From NCBI GenBank assembly GCA_034336665.1, contig CM067592.1:38691889-38755888 (forward strand): DNA of 64,000 nt, in the 5' to 3' direction. Origin of the DNA: Luscinia megarhynchos (Eukaryota; Chordata; Aves; Passeriformes; Turdidae). The notes under the pieces were generated by a model. It was not told where the DNA came from and made no database searches. It worked only from the letters and a program-made list of their open reading frames with translations. Shown piece by piece: positions 34,445 through 47,014 of this stretch. The position numbers and the translations under genes are program-made. Numbering within the stretch: position 1 is the stretch's first letter; each line of letters begins with the position of its first letter.

Positions 34445-35030
34445 AAATTTAATTGGTGTGATAATTATTTTGAAACTTTAAAGAAGTAGTCAATTCATCG
34501 TATACTCCTATTTATTAAATAGGATCTGAGGAGTTAATAATAATTTTTCAGTACTTCTCAGCAGCTTAGACAATTTTATTTTAATTTAATTTTAAAGGAT
34601 TATTTTCATTTTAATATTCAGCTATCAAATTTCCTTTAATGAAATAGTAAAAGGAATTTCTAGAAGCATCCCCTGGTGTGATGAAAATTGAGGAGCTGAA
34701 TTGGTTTGATTTATGTATGCTTTAAAATGTTCTTTCAGAAATACCTTAGCAAGAAAGAAATATATTATCATTAGAATTTCCTCGGCTTTTTAGATGAATT
34801 AGAACAGGGGTTTTCTTAATGTTTTATTATTTTATTTATCTCTTTTCATTGAAATATTTTCTGAGAAACAGGGTTAGAGAAATGCATCTAAAGTAGAAAG
34901 TTTAGTAGAAAGGAAAAAAACCCCATGCATCTTTAAAGACTACAAATAAGAATGATACATGATATATGCTAGAAATGGGTTTTAAGAAAAAGTCAGAATA
35001 TGCACCTTACAGGTGCTTGCATTTTTTTGT
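34445..35030. other. AT-rich stretch without recognisable gene
   Basis: Nothing recognised. Confidence 0.5.
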
Positions 35031-35107
35031 TGTTTATTTTATTTTATTTTATTTTATTTTATTTTATTTTATTTTATTTTATTTTATTTTATTTTATTTT
35101 ATTTTAT
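35031..35107. repeat. (TTTTA)n microsatellite
   Basis: About fifteen uninterrupted TTTTA units. Confidence 0.97.
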
Positions 35108-35109
35108 CT

Positions 35110-37310
35110 GAAGATAGTTACAAAGATTTTGAAGATTGGCCATACTGAACATTTCATTACTTTCTAAATTTTAGTTTTGACCTTGAGGAAATGACAGGTG
35201 TGCAAATTCATATTCCCTTATTGGAGCAGCATTGTTAATTGGGATGATGAAGGGATACATCGAATAAGTATTAAGCATTACTTTACAGTAACCAAGTTAG
35301 ACCAGAGTGAAGTATAAAACTACTTGCAAATTTGGTGCAGAGAGCACAGTTTGTGAAACAACACATATGTTACTTTGGGAAGAGCAGAAGGAAGAAGAGA
35401 AAGATAAAGGGTTACTGGCTCCCAGCCACAACAAAACTAGGAGGGAGGTAAGGGTGGTGTGGGGACCAGGAATGTGACTGTGTATGCTGGCTGAATATCT
35501 AAGAATCAGGGAGGTACCAGAGGGTCCTCTGAGGGCTTTAGAGCCATTGACTCAAATGTGAGTTGTACAGCAATGTGAGCAGTCTTGGCAATGCTCTTCC
35601 AAGGTGTGTCTCAGAGGGAAAAAGATTGTTCAGAGTAAGGAAAAAGAGCAGCAGCTGGGCAGTTGAGGAACAGATCCTTGAGCTATAAAGCTACAGAGAG
35701 TTCAGATCAGCTTGCATTTTGCACTATATTTTCTTTTTTTAAGGTCATGAATATTTCTTACCATTTATTAATTCAAGCAATAAGCACAATGCAGATTTAG
35801 AGAAGAGAATAATAATTTTTTCAAAAGAGAAGTTATATGAACAAGAACATCCAAAAGAGCTCTCCAGAACACATAGAAGTCATAGAAGCTTCCCAATAAA
35901 ATGGGAAAAAAGACTCAAGATCTTAAATTATAGTTTTAATAGAGAGTTTCCAGTCTTAAATATATAGAGACTGAGGACTGAGGTCTAAAGGCTAAGTGAC
36001 TGTGCTGATTGTGAAGGAAATCCACCTTAAGAATTATATATATTAGGCACTTGGGGTATAGGAGAAAAGCTACTGGTCACAGTACCTATGTTACCAGTAT
36101 AGGAGGGGTATTCTGGAGTTTTATCTCAGGATATAAAGCACTTCATAATTTGAAATACTGTGAGAGGTGTAGGATGTATAGAGATCTTGAATCTTATGCA
36201 TGGATGAGATAATCATGCAAGGAGTAAAGATGCAAGTATGTGAGAAACTCTTGAACTCTACTGAAAGAAGATTTGATCTGAAAGGAAAGGCTGCACCTTA
36301 ATTCTAATGGAACCAGACTGTTATAACACAAAATTAAAAAGGTCATGGAAAAGTGCTGCTCGAGAAAAATTGTCAGGCACAGAAAAACATCTGGTTTGAG
36401 TTGACAGGGCCAAAGCATCTCTGACAGACATTTAACGTGTTCCTGCAAATGCCAGGAGGGGAAAAAACACACCAAAACCACAGAAAAAACAATAAAGAAA
36501 ACAGACAAATAAGATGCCTAAATGACAGATGACTGGGGTATGCATTATTAAGTCAGCGGGCTATAGTAACATTTACCAGTGCTAAACAACTTGAATTCTG
36601 ACATCCTAAAAATAAAATGGGACGATAGAGTACTTGGCACCAATTATCCTAATAAAACAGGCATGTCAGAGACCCGAGTGTAGGAGAACAATTAGTAGGA
36701 TATGACTAACACCCGTGTGGGAACCCTGCAGTAGAACGTACTGGAAGCAGTATTGCATATGAAGGATTTCATAAAACACTGCAGCATAAAAATGGTCTTG
36801 AAAAGAGAAAACCCTGTAATACTGTAATACTAAAAATATAATAGTAGACACTGGTCATTGCTTAAGACAAAATTCCAGAAACAATTGACCAGTTGAAAAT
36901 TTGGGGTATTAATAGTGGGGACAAAATGATAGGATTGATGACATATCAAGATGGGATATAGAAATAAGATTTGGGATTTAATGGCTGGTTACTATCAAGT
37001 ACACCATCCTAATTTTTATTTGGTTTAAATGCACGGAGGCTAATTTGAGAAAAATATGAGGGCAAACTGCTTATTACACTATAATTTAATCATTAATAAT
37101 TTAATAATGTAATAACACTATGGTGGAGACAGTAGGTCAAGAAAATCCAGCACACAAGCATTCACTTTTGAGAAAGAGAACTGCATTTGAATTACCCAAA
37201 ATCAAACAAAACAGACTATAAAAGCATCACCAAGAAGCAGTGTAAAAGGAGGATATTATTATAAAGAAATGGTTTGTAGAAGCTCAAATACATTGAATGT
37301 AAACATTCAA
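35110..37310. other. Unassigned, locally purine-rich
   Basis: 35340-35720 is purine-rich on the plus strand. No repeat family could be named. The minus frame 36194-36508 (104 codons) is hydrophobic and unsupported. Confidence 0.45.
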
Positions 37311-37395
37311 CGAGAAAAAAAAAAACAAAAAAACCAAAAAAACCCAAAAAACCCCCCAAAAAAAACCAAAAAAAAAAAAAAAAAACAAAACAAAC
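37311..37395. repeat. A-rich low-complexity tract
   Basis: Long adenine runs broken by short C runs. It gives a phenylalanine-rich minus frame that is not a gene. Confidence 0.85.
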
Positions 37396-37399
37396 TTTG

Positions 37400-38055
37400 C
37401 AGTTCGAATAAACCAGGAGGAAATTTTGGCATTTGAAAAATGGATGGCATGTTCTAATGAAAACTGGAAGTATCATAAAACGTAATAGATGAAATAGGAA
37501 CTTGAATTAATTTTTTCCCATTTTTCCTGTGCTGTATTTTTCATTAACTGCATTCAGATTCATGATGTACTTCTTTATCAACAGACTAAATTTAAAGAAA
37601 TTGGTTTCTTCATCATTACTCAATTGCACATCAAATTGTGCTTAACATTTAAAATTTGTCTAAAAGACTTTATTGCAAGCAGCCGTATAGCATAGTGGTG
37701 TCTATGGTTAGGATTTGATATACTAATGGATATAAATGGGGAGGCATACTTATTGAACACTTCTTGACTCTTCCATCACTGAATAAACTTATGGATGCAA
37801 ACAGGGTGTTTCAATTGATGTGGCATCGTTGTTGGTGCATTGCCATGGTATTAAATGCCACTTCCTGTTCTTTAACTTGCAGCAGCAATTCCTCCCACCC
37901 CCAGACAGGTTCTCTGAGGGACCAAGAAACCCTACAAACTGTTTAATCTTCTCTCTTCTCGTGGCAGCTGTACCTAAAGCTCACCAATACCCTTCCATTC
38001 TTGAAAACTTTTAACCTGATTTAGTCAAAGGTATCTGTGCTCATTTGCTGGACAG
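37400..38055. other. Unassigned stretch
   Basis: No gene recognised. An A-box-like patch near 37683-37718 was considered as a tRNA or SINE and rejected. Confidence 0.45.
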
Positions 38056-38057
38056 TT

Positions 38058-38106
38058 TATTTAGATGACCTTTAAAAGCCCCTTCCAATGCGTGCTTCTA
38101 TGACTG
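38058..38106 (+). mobile_element. Short CR1 3' tail fragment
   Basis: TAGATGACCTTTAAAAGCCC, CCTTCCAATG and TTCTATGACTG resemble the last ~50 bases of CR1. Confidence 0.45.
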
Positions 38107-38109
38107 CAG

Positions 38110-38780
38110 CTACCAATTGAATTTTGCAGTGATTTAGTAAAAATCATGACCAACTTAGATTGGCTCCGTGATAAGGAGAGGTTGTCTGGATCATTTTCCT
38201 AGCAGGCATCTCAACTTACTATCTTTTCCAAATAACGAGCAATTTAAGAGAAAAAGAGCAAATGTTAAAATAGAGCTTCTCTGGACAATTCTGAACTTTT
38301 ACTTTCTCCTTCTAAGTAAACTTAGTAGTAGGAGTTGATGTGGGCTGAGTGTTATTTTCTTCCTTTCTTTTATGAACTCAAGCCTTTTGAACATATGTGC
38401 TTGTTGACCACTTTGCAAATAGCTTCAGATAAACTATATTATTTTTAATAACCTAGGAAGTGTTACCAGAAATTTGCACTGAATTCTGTCTGAATAACTC
38501 TATCTCTTTTCAGAGTACATTTTATTTTTCAAAGTCACAGTTAAAAGTTAAAATATAATTTAAAATATATTTAATCACATTACTCCATCACTTTTAAAAC
38601 AAAACATATAATAACTTTCTCACCTTAAAATAAAAAAAACTAGCCTCATTTTTTGCCTTGTTTTACATTAAGATAAACAAAACTTTATATAAGAAAGGAA
38701 TGCAGATAATTTCTTCAGGCCAAAATTTAATGATTCAATTTTTTCCTAATAAGGTGGGAAGAAAAAAATAAATTAAAGCA
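38110..38780. other. AT-rich stretch without recognisable gene
   Basis: Nothing recognised. Confidence 0.5.
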
Positions 38781-38784
38781 ACCG

Positions 38785-39665
38785 GTGTGATATGCACACC
38801 ATCAGCAAGCTGTGTGGTGCAGTTGACATGCTGGAGAAAAAGGATGCCCTCCAGAGGGACCTTAATAGGCTTGTGAGGTGGTGCCATGAAAACCCCTGAA
38901 GTTCAACTAGGTCAAGTGGAAGGTTCAGCACCTGGGTCAGGGCAACTCCAAGTGGAAATATGGGCTGCGTGGAGAAAGGACTGAGAGCAACCATGGGGAA
39001 GAAGGTCTTTGTGTTGGCACATCAAAAGCTCAACATAACTTGGCACTGTGTCCTTGCAACCCAGAAACCCAACTACATCTTGAGCTGTGTTTAAAAACAG
39101 CATTTCCAGCAGGTAGAAGGAAGCGATTCTCCCTCTCTACTCTGCTCTGGTGAAATCCCACCTGGAAAACTGCATCCAGCTCTTGTGCTAACAATGTAAG
39201 AATGACATGGGCTCACTGGACTGAGTCCAAAGGAGGACCACGAAGATGATCAGAAGGCTGGAGTACCTCTGCTAGGAAGACAGCTGAGAGAGTTGGTGTG
39301 GTTTATCCTGAAGAAGAGAAGGCTGTGGGGAGATCTTTGAGCAACCTTCCAGAACTTAGTGGGGGTCTACAAGAGAGCTGTGCAGGTACTCTTCACAAGG
39401 GCAAGAAATGTTAGCCAAGGGACATTGGTTTGAAACAGAAGGAGCACAGGCTTGGATTAGATATTAGGAAGAAATTCCACACCACGAGGATGGTGAACTC
39501 TGGAAAAGGTTGCTCAGAGAAGCTATGGATGCCCCCGTTCCTGGAAGTGTTCAAATTGGGCTACGAGGAACCTGGTCTAGTGGCAGTTTCTCAGCTCATG
39601 GTGGGGGGTTTGGACAAAATTATCTTTAAGATCTCTTCCAACATGAACCATTCTATGATACATTC
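38785..39665 (+). mobile_element. CR1 LINE 3' part, plus strand
   Basis: Continuous but decayed CR1 from the late reverse transcriptase region to the 3' end. Recognisable blocks are GAGGGACCTTAATAGGC, CAACTAGGTCAAGTGG, TCAGAAGGCTGGAGTACC, TTTATCCTGAAGAAG, GGATTAGATATTAGGAAG, AGGTTGCTCAGAGAAGC and the terminal TCTCTTCCAACATGAACC, then ATTCTATGATA. The order is that of CR1. Multiple stops and frameshifts make it inactive. Confidence 0.88.
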
Positions 39666-39669
39666 ATAT

Positions 39670-40200
39670 TCTTGAAGTACTCCAAAGAACTGAAACTGGG
39701 TTTGGAAATCTTTATGAAAACTATATTGTCCATATTTAAGTGGGCTGGTATGCCTTTATTTTTTTACCATTTTGATAGTAAAGAAGTAAAATAACTGTGC
39801 TATGGAATATCCTGAAGTTAATGTAATTTCAATCCTTTTATGGGAAGTTCCTATGAAATATAGAATCATGCCAAAGATGCAGATTCTGAAACATATTTTA
39901 ACAACTTTTCAAAAAGCATGTATTTCCCTATCCCTATGTAGATTTTAATGTAATTATATATAAAAAAATAGTTTTACTAGAAGTCTTTACTTTATATATA
40001 TTAGCTCAGAGTAAATAATTCTTTTCTACAAATTAAAGATTTATAATGTGGAATGTTCCAGGTAACATAGAGCTAGTGGGAAATGTCAATATATTCTGTA
40101 TATTAAATATATACCAAAATATATACCAAAAACATATTTCTTCTTGTGAAACCTAAATGTTTTTAGTGTTTTCAGTCACTTTTAGAGCCAATTTCTCTGT
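39670..40200. other. AT-rich stretch without recognisable gene
   Basis: Nothing recognised. Confidence 0.5.
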
Positions 40201-40204
40201 GCAA

Positions 40205-40522
40205 ACTGAATGGAGGAGTAAAGTTGAATCTAGAAGAAAGTAAGGGGTGAGGTAAGAAGAATTTTTAAAATATTTTGCTTTATTTTTCATTATAATCTGA
40301 TTTGATTGAATTGATAATAAATTAATTCCCCCCTACTGGAGGAATTAATCTAGTTTTTTGGATTCTGTTTTTGCCTATGTTGGTAAATGCTGAAAGAGCT
40401 CTTTGTTCCTATCTTGACTCCTGAGCTTTACATTATATTTTGTCTCACCTGTTCAGTGAGGAAATGGAGCAATAGAGTGGGTTGCTGGGCGCCTGGTGGA
40501 TAGCCAAGGTCATTTCACCACT
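40205..40522 (+). mobile_element. 3' part of an ERVL LTR, plus strand
   Basis: It resembles the last ~320 bases of a common avian ERVL LTR: GGAGTAAAGTTGAATC, a T-rich stretch, GATAATAAATTAATTCC containing AATAAA (40315-40320), then GCTTTACATTATATTTTGTC, GTGAGGAAATGGAGCAATAG and GGGCGCCTGGTGGATAGCC, ending near TTTCACCACT. The 5' part is missing and the terminal CA appears mutated. Confidence 0.7.
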
Positions 40523-40529
40523 TAATCTG

Positions 40530-43500
40530 ATATTTACACTACTTTATGCCAGTAAATAAATAGAAAGCAGCAGGTAAATCAACAAACATTTTAGATTTAT
40601 GATAATAAATGGAAATTGTTTAAAACTGTGAAAAAAATAAATATATTTACCTAATTTCCCTAGGACAGAACTTCTGCTAAAAGAAAAAACATAACAACAA
40701 CACAACAAACAACCTATAAAGTAGATTCATTGTATACATTGGTTTGGATTTATGGTTCCTTATTTTGGTGTATTAGTTGTAACATACAAAAAAAGAATAA
40801 AAAAAATTCTTAGCCCTTCCTTCAGGTTCTTTTGAACAGTAAATTCCTATGGACCGTGTAAATTTTAATTGTATTACTCCCTCTCTTCCTTTGCCATCTC
40901 TATTCCTTGTTTCCCTAAATTGCATTCATAAGTCTCAGATAAATTTCTGATGGAAATTCCTTTTGGAATTTATTTTGGAGTTTATTTTGGAACCATCACA
41001 GCTGTTTATTAGCACTGCTAGTGTTCATGGGAAAAAGCATTTCATCCCAGATGTCATACAGACTAGCATTACAGAGCCCTTCCTTCCTTCCTTGGTTTTC
41101 AAAATCACAAAGATTCCAAGGCAAAATACTTCATCACAGAAAAAAAGCCCCAAAAAATACAGTGTTTTCAAATTCTATACTTATTTCATCATGGTTTGTC
41201 TGTTTGCATAAGTAAACTAGCTAAATAAGTTACTCTACTTAATATTTACTGAATTTTAGGTATACAATCTATTGATTTCTGAGTCACTTGTCATGAAAAT
41301 ACACACTGAATTTTAAGGAAAAAAATGGCCTACTCTCCATGCATTGTAGTATCTACTGGAATATATATATGTATATCAGGGCCAAAATTTCAGGTTTTAA
41401 TTAGTTTTCATTTCTTCACATTTTTACAAGGTTCAAGCCATAAATACACAGAATACACTTCTTTTCATATACTGAGGTAAATTATTAAAACTTGCTGTAG
41501 AACTTTCTGATAGTCTAATAATACTTGAGCATGAGCAAAATTAAAGATTTTATCACATGGGATTATTTCACAGAAGCAATTTTTTTCCTAATCTCTTATG
41601 CGGATTGACTTAATTTAGATGTAGGATATGCTATTTCTGACAAACTAGAAACTAGTGTGATTTTAACTATAACCTGGATGCAATGAATTTGATGGCTCAG
41701 GACTATACTTATCATCTAGGTCAGACACAGGTACAAGCAGATTTATTTGAGCTCTTAAAATACTAGATTCTTCATTTCCACATTACTTCAAACTTCTCAG
41801 CTTGCCTCTGTTTTGACCTCCCTGATGGCTGGGTATGCTGTACCTGAAAGCTCATTTCCAGATCTAGATTTCATCCTAACAGGAAAATTCTGGTTTTTTT
41901 GTGCTCGCATTAAAAATCTCAAAGTTAATTGATTGCCAGTGAAATGGACTATAGACTTTCCAATTCAGTGTTGCAGTATTCAATCTTCTGCTTGAATGAA
42001 AAATAAATATATTCATAAGGAAGATTCACGCACCAAGATTGTTCTCTAACTCTTGACATTTGTCCAGGTTGTCCAATTATCATATCAACTGAATAAACTG
42101 ACTACAAAAATGCTTTACTCCAAATATAGAACATCCCTTGTTCTCTCCTGTATTTTATATGTGTCACAGAGACAGAAGGGGCAGCAGAAGACTGTTTAAA
42201 ACATTTCTGCAATAGCTAATGAAGATTTTGTAGAGAATCTATTTTATTCTTTATGTACCATATATTTAAAAGGGGTTTCAGTGAGATGACAAGAACACGA
42301 GTCTTTCAACTAGAATGACAACTAAATATTTCTTTTGGTTCTATTTCTGTCTCTAAAAAGATTCACATATTTTCCTCAATGTTACAATGTACTACATGAA
42401 ATGCGGATGCTATTTTGAAAGCAAACATTACAGATAGAGAAATAGATAAGCATACATCTGTTAGTAGAACATAAATGATTGGTAAGGCCAGATAAAGTTT
42501 TGATAACGGGGTGTGGGCTGTTCCTCATTATTTTGATAATTTTTCTGTTACTCTTTGCATCCTTGGATTTATCATCTACAAAGAATTTAACATTTTCTTT
42601 TTCCATAGTTGGCCAGTATTTCCAGTTTTAAACCAGCTTATGTAACTACTGGATGTTTGGGGATTCTAATGTGGCAACTGACCATGCATTTGTTGGGAAA
42701 AACTCATTGAATTCATGTAAAGCTGTTAAATAACTACACTGCAATAGCCATAAATACTTAAACAGACAAACTGCACGTTCATGCCTTTACATTGGATATA
42801 TAGGTATGCACACACACCACTTGCATACTAGGGTAGATCCCTTGATGCATTTGCTATGTTTAGTGTCTTGGGATTGACTACAAGAAATTCTGGGTGAAAT
42901 ACAGAGCGCTCATTTCTAATTAAACTAGAAACTTGCCACAAATGTCTGTTTTACATACTGACCAACCCATAATGTATTTCAAATGGAAAGGCTCCTTCTG
43001 TATTTAGAGAAGGCATTATTGCCTTAATTCTTCTCACTATGAAATTATTCTCTAACAACACTGGAGTGAGGAATAAAGATAAGAGGTATGTGAGTGCATT
43101 CTACTTGATCTTTGACTGTTGCCACAACTTTTTAAGCCCTTTGAAGTGACTGATAAAGGCTGTATGGAAAGGTCAGGTTGACAGTCATAAAATAAAGATA
43201 ATATCCAGGTTGTCTGACTGGTACATGACAGCTATGGCTCACACGCCTAAACACATACGCTGTGTGCATTGTGGACATGAATTTAGATGAAAAATACAAG
43301 AAACTCCAAAATGAACACTGTAATGTTCTTATTTTTTTGACTCATACATCCTAAAAATTTTCCTGTCTGAGCAATATCTTTCATGCTTTCTCTTTGTACT
43401 CATGAGCACTACTGTTGACCACTTCATGCAGCAACCAGAGACCCCTATCAGTAAACAAAGTAAAACTTAGTTGCACACATATTTTAAAGAGAGATTGATT

Positions 43501-44540
43501 GAAATATAGATTTTTTTCATTATTTTTAAAAAATATAATCTAAAATGTCTAAAAAATTCCAGGGAGGGAAGTAGTAAAGAGACTTTTATCATAATACACA
43601 TTTTTTTGAAAGTTAGTTAGCTGAATGTTCAGCAAAAACGAGGTGGTATGTATTATGCATTACTGTATTCTTTTTACTGTTTTCCAACTGAAAGGAGTAC
43701 TTTTCATTTCCTTCAAGCACATTTGAAAGAAAAAATCCAGAAATGTTCCAAATAGGAAAAAAAATACATAGTACCTTGGGGCTTAAAGGACATTTTATTT
43801 TCATGAGTTAAGACTTCCTCATTATTTTCAGAATGAAACAGAGTCACAGGTCAGGGAATAGGTCACTCTAATGAGAAAAATAAAATGTGTAGATCTCCTC
43901 AAGGTATAGTTTTATCCTGTTTCTGCCAAGAACTTTTTCATTTTGGAGTTCTGTTTATATGTTTATAATGTAAAAATGTACAAGCAGTTGTTTGTTTTGT
44001 TTTCTTTGTCTTTTTACTCTCTAGAATATTCTCTTATCCTGCCATATAATTTTAAAGGTGGATATACTCTGAATGAGAGGGTTCATGCTCAGTGTGCATT
44101 TTAAATTTTAGCGAAAGTACTGATTGAAAAAAGATGACATTAAATATGAAGGTTCTATTCCTCTGGGTTTGAAATAGAATAATTATTTTTGTTACTATTA
44201 CTGTTGAAAGCATTAGTAGTATGTTTTTAGTATGCAGACCATCATAAAGCTTGTCCTCAGATACATAGGTTATCTGGAAAAAAATCTACACACATAGTCA
44301 TGCATTTACCCTGAGAAAACACTAATGACTAATTTCAATGGATTGGAAATACTTCCATATTTTTGAATCCTAAATTTTATTGTTGGCATGGAGAAAACAA
44401 TTCAGACACATCCTAATACTTAAGAGTATGTGAAATATTTCTAAAGGCATTTTCAGCTCATTAGCATAAAGCACGCAGATATGTAAATAATGATACAAAA
44501 TGTGCAGCTTGGGCCCTTTCTGTGAAAAAGCCTTCCCATC
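40530..44540. other. AT-rich stretch without recognisable gene
   Basis: Four kilobases with no recognised retroelement, RNA gene or supported exon. Frames under 85 codons have no domain. Confidence 0.5.
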
Positions 44541-44548
44541 CGTGATTC

Positions 44549-45560
44549 TGTCCTGATTTGAAAAGACAAGTGTGTGCTAGGGAAGAGTAAGGCCTTCCCT
44601 TGAAATGGAGCCAACAAATTCCTCCCTCTAAATTAGCAGAATTTTGGAATTAAGGGGCTCTCAGGCAAAGATATGGGGGTAGGAATAACAGTATATATAG
44701 ATATAGATATAGATATAGATATAGATATAGATATAGATATAGATATAGATATAGATATAGATATAGATATAGATATAGATATAGATATAGATATAGATAT
44801 AGATATAGATATAGATAGATGATATAGATATAGATATAGATATAGATATAGATTAGATATAGATATAGATAGATAGATAGATATAGATATAGATATAGAT
44901 GATATAGATATAGATTAGACATAGATATAGATATAGATATAGATATAGATATAGATATAGATATAGATATAGATATAGATATAGATATAGATATAGATGA
45001 TATAGATATAGATATAGATATAGATATAGATATAGATATAGATAGATATAGATTAGATATAGATTAGATATAGATAGATAGATATATGTATGGTAAACAA
45101 AACAACAACTATGAAATTAACAAGAAGTGGAACAGGAACCCAGTAACAGTTCTTTTGGCTGTGGGCACCTTTCCCCTGTGGTGCAGTTACCCTCCCAGCT
45201 GGCAGGCAGCTCCCGGTGGGCAGGGGTGGATGTGGTGATCCCACATTTCTGCAGGGACACTGGGGGTGATGGTGACTGTGTCCCAGATGGGAAGGATGCA
45301 GGAGAGACTCAGCTCACGGATCCTCGGAGTGGCTGTTGCGGTGCTCCAGCAGGATGCTTGGAGATGGCAGCCTGAAGCAGCAGAGCATCCGAGGGGGGTG
45401 CGGGGTCCAACAACAGAAAAAGATGGCTCCTAGTGTTAGGAATGCGGGGGGGCAGGGGCAGCAGCAGCCTTCCTCCTCTGACTCCAAGACTGAGCGTGAG
45501 CAGCTCCTTCCCAGCCTCCTTTACCTGCTCCTAATCTTCTAATCCCGCCCCCCCCTACTA
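44549..45560 (-). mobile_element. 3' LTR of a minus-strand ERVL provirus, with internal microsatellite
   Basis: On the minus strand the LTR ends at 44549 with CTTTTCAAATCAGGACA. Just inside is CATATCTTTGCCTGAGAGCC, and beyond the microsatellite come AACTGTTACTGGGTTCC and CTTCTTGTTAATTTC, which I recognise as parts of an avian ERVL LTR. A 390-bp hexanucleotide array interrupts it. The 5' boundary is uncertain (somewhere between 45400 and 45600, after a G-rich run that could be the polypurine tract). It belongs with the integrase remains upstream on the same strand. Confidence 0.6.
44694..45086. repeat. (ATATAG)n hexanucleotide microsatellite within the LTR
   Basis: About 390 bases, mostly ATATAG with occasional GATA or TTAG interruptions that cluster after 44815. 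It gives a Leu/Tyr repeat frame on the minus strand (44650-44922) that is not a gene. Confidence 0.97.
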
Positions 45561-45830
45561 TGAACCCTGATAGAAACTCCCAAAAGAGCAAGGAAGGTCT
45601 CCCTCCCCCATCTCGAGGTCTCAAAGTCCCAGCCATCAATGTCCGTTAGCATGTCAATGGGAAGAAATTCCACAGGCAGAGAGGAAAGGAAAAAAAAACA
45701 AAAAAAACAATGGCCATACATTATCCACCCCAATTTCTTTCCCATACCAACACGTTACATCAAGTTAAAGCCTTTAAATTATACACATACATGCAGTTAC
45801 AGATACAAGCACAACATCATGGGTAGTTCG
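45561..45830 (-). repeat. ERVL spacer between integrase and 3' LTR
   Basis: Lies between the integrase C-terminal fragment and the LTR on the same strand. A 68-codon frame (45539-45745) is open but has no known domain. Assigned mainly by position. Confidence 0.45.
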
Positions 45831-46156
45831 CCTTAAAACAAGGTCTCCTTGAGGTATGCATTGTGTTCCTCCCTCCTTTTGCATCACCTACCAGGTACAA
45901 CCTTGTCCCTGAGAGAAGACAACCCCATAGATAGGGTTGTCTTCACTAGAGGCAGAATTCACCAAACGCTTTTCCCTAGCATACCTCTCATGTGTACCAC
46001 TGGGACCTTATCTCCATCTGCAATGGTAGAGACTGGGCAGGGCCTGCTCATTTAGTGGAACCTCGGGAATTCCCTAACCATGTGGCCTTTGGTAGATTAA
46101 TCTCCCAGTTCTTTAAAGTCTCCCCACCCTGTGCCTTCCAGGTGGTTTTAAGCAGA
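45831..46156 (-). pseudogene. ERVL integrase C-terminal part (downstream of nested LTR)
   Basis: Minus-strand translation resumes with K-T-T-W-K-A-Q-G-G immediately below 46150. It then shows N-W-E-I-N-L, A-T-W-L, S-R-G-S-T-K, a G-P-A-Q-S block and a glycine-rich C-terminus, with several stops. This is the continuation of the integrase core at 46724-47012, from which it is separated by a 567-bp LTR. Same domain region as the fragment at 2440-2796 but a different copy. Confidence 0.65.
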
Positions 46157-46723
46157 TATCACAATCTGCCCACACAAGCGGAAGTCATGATGGTTCATTT
46201 GACCTTGGGGTGCAAAAGACACACAGCAGGGGACTTCAGCTTACTCACAGTAAACAGCAGTACACTTTTCTTGAGTGCAAACAACACAGTTATGTTGGAG
46301 AGAAAAAGGAAAGCAAAGTAAAGAGAGAGAGAGAGAAAGAGGGGGTGGGGAATAGCTACCAACAGAGGGGATGACGTCCTCGTGGTCCTGCCAATAGATG
46401 TGCCTACCTTTTGCGGGAGATCTCCATGTCTCCTCAGAAAGTCCCTTTTCTTATAGTCTTTTCCAAAGCGAGCAGCCTCTGGCCAAGAAGTGGGAAGATT
46501 TATGGACTATTGTGTGAGGAGACCTGCTGCTCCAAGAAGCAGATGTAAATGTGCAGGACATGGCAGTCCCAAGCTGCTCCAGAGCAGCGTACCACGGCAC
46601 AGCAAGCACACCTGCAGTCACTTGGCCAGGCCAGAACTCCTGTCTAAGCAAGTGGAGTCCCTGGGGTCTTAGTCTCTATTCTTGCAACGGTCGTGAGGCA
46701 AATTAGGGAAACTGTCTCTTACA
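46157..46723 (-). mobile_element. Solo LTR nested inside the ERVL integrase, minus strand
   Basis: The integrase reading frame stops abruptly after N-G-L-L at 46724 and resumes at 46156. The 567 bp between begin (minus strand) TGTAAGAGACAG and end TTGTGATA, with a TATA box (TATAAG, minus strand 46455-46450) and a pyrimidine-rich (TC)n stretch. The host sequence GCAG is present at both junctions (46724-46727 and 46152-46155), with a one-base mismatch if extended to five. The last dinucleotide is TA where CA is expected. These features mark it as an LTR inserted into the older provirus. I cannot name its family. Confidence 0.6.
46450..46455 (-). promoter_or_regulatory. TATA box of nested LTR
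   Basis: TATAAG on the minus strand about 270 bases inside the LTR, followed by A/G-rich sequence. This is a plausible U3 promoter. Confidence 0.4.
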
Positions 46724-47012
46724 GCAGGCCATTGCACCATTCAACTTTCCCAGCCACTGGTGCATGGTAGGGAATAAGGTGCACCCACCCACTCAATGCC
46801 GTGTTCGCTAGCCCAGGTTTTTATAAGGCTGTTCTTGAAATGAGTCCCATTGTCCGAATCAATTCTCTCAGGGGTACCATGCCTCCAGAGGACTTGCTTT
46901 TCCAGGCCCAAGATGGTGTTCTGAACAGGGGCGTGGGGCACAGGGTAGGTCTCCAACTATCCAGTGGTGACTTCCACCATGGTCATCACACTGCGCAAGA
47001 TTCCCTTAAAAG
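46724..47012 (-). pseudogene. ERVL integrase catalytic core fragment
   Basis: The minus strand carries a 71-codon frame (46956-46741), extended upstream through one stop (a probable Trp-to-TAG change) to about 47012. It shows the central catalytic region of retroviral integrase: R-I-D-S-D-N-G-T-H-F with the second catalytic aspartate, followed by H-G-I-E-W. Downstream the Gly-Lys-Val-Glu stretch that would hold the catalytic glutamate is followed by N-G-L-L, where the nested LTR cuts in. Integrase joins viral DNA to host DNA; this copy is inactivated by a stop, the insertion and loss of everything upstream of 47012. Confidence 0.8.
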
Positions 47013-47014
47013 GA

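Noticed and set aside
37676..37740. Possible tRNA or SINE (A-box-like TAGCATAGTGGTG followed by GGTTAGGATTT)
   Set aside because: No B box at the right distance, no acceptor pairing and no clover-leaf layout.
44650..44922. Minus frame of repeated Leu-Tyr
   Set aside because: Translation of the (ATATAG)n array.
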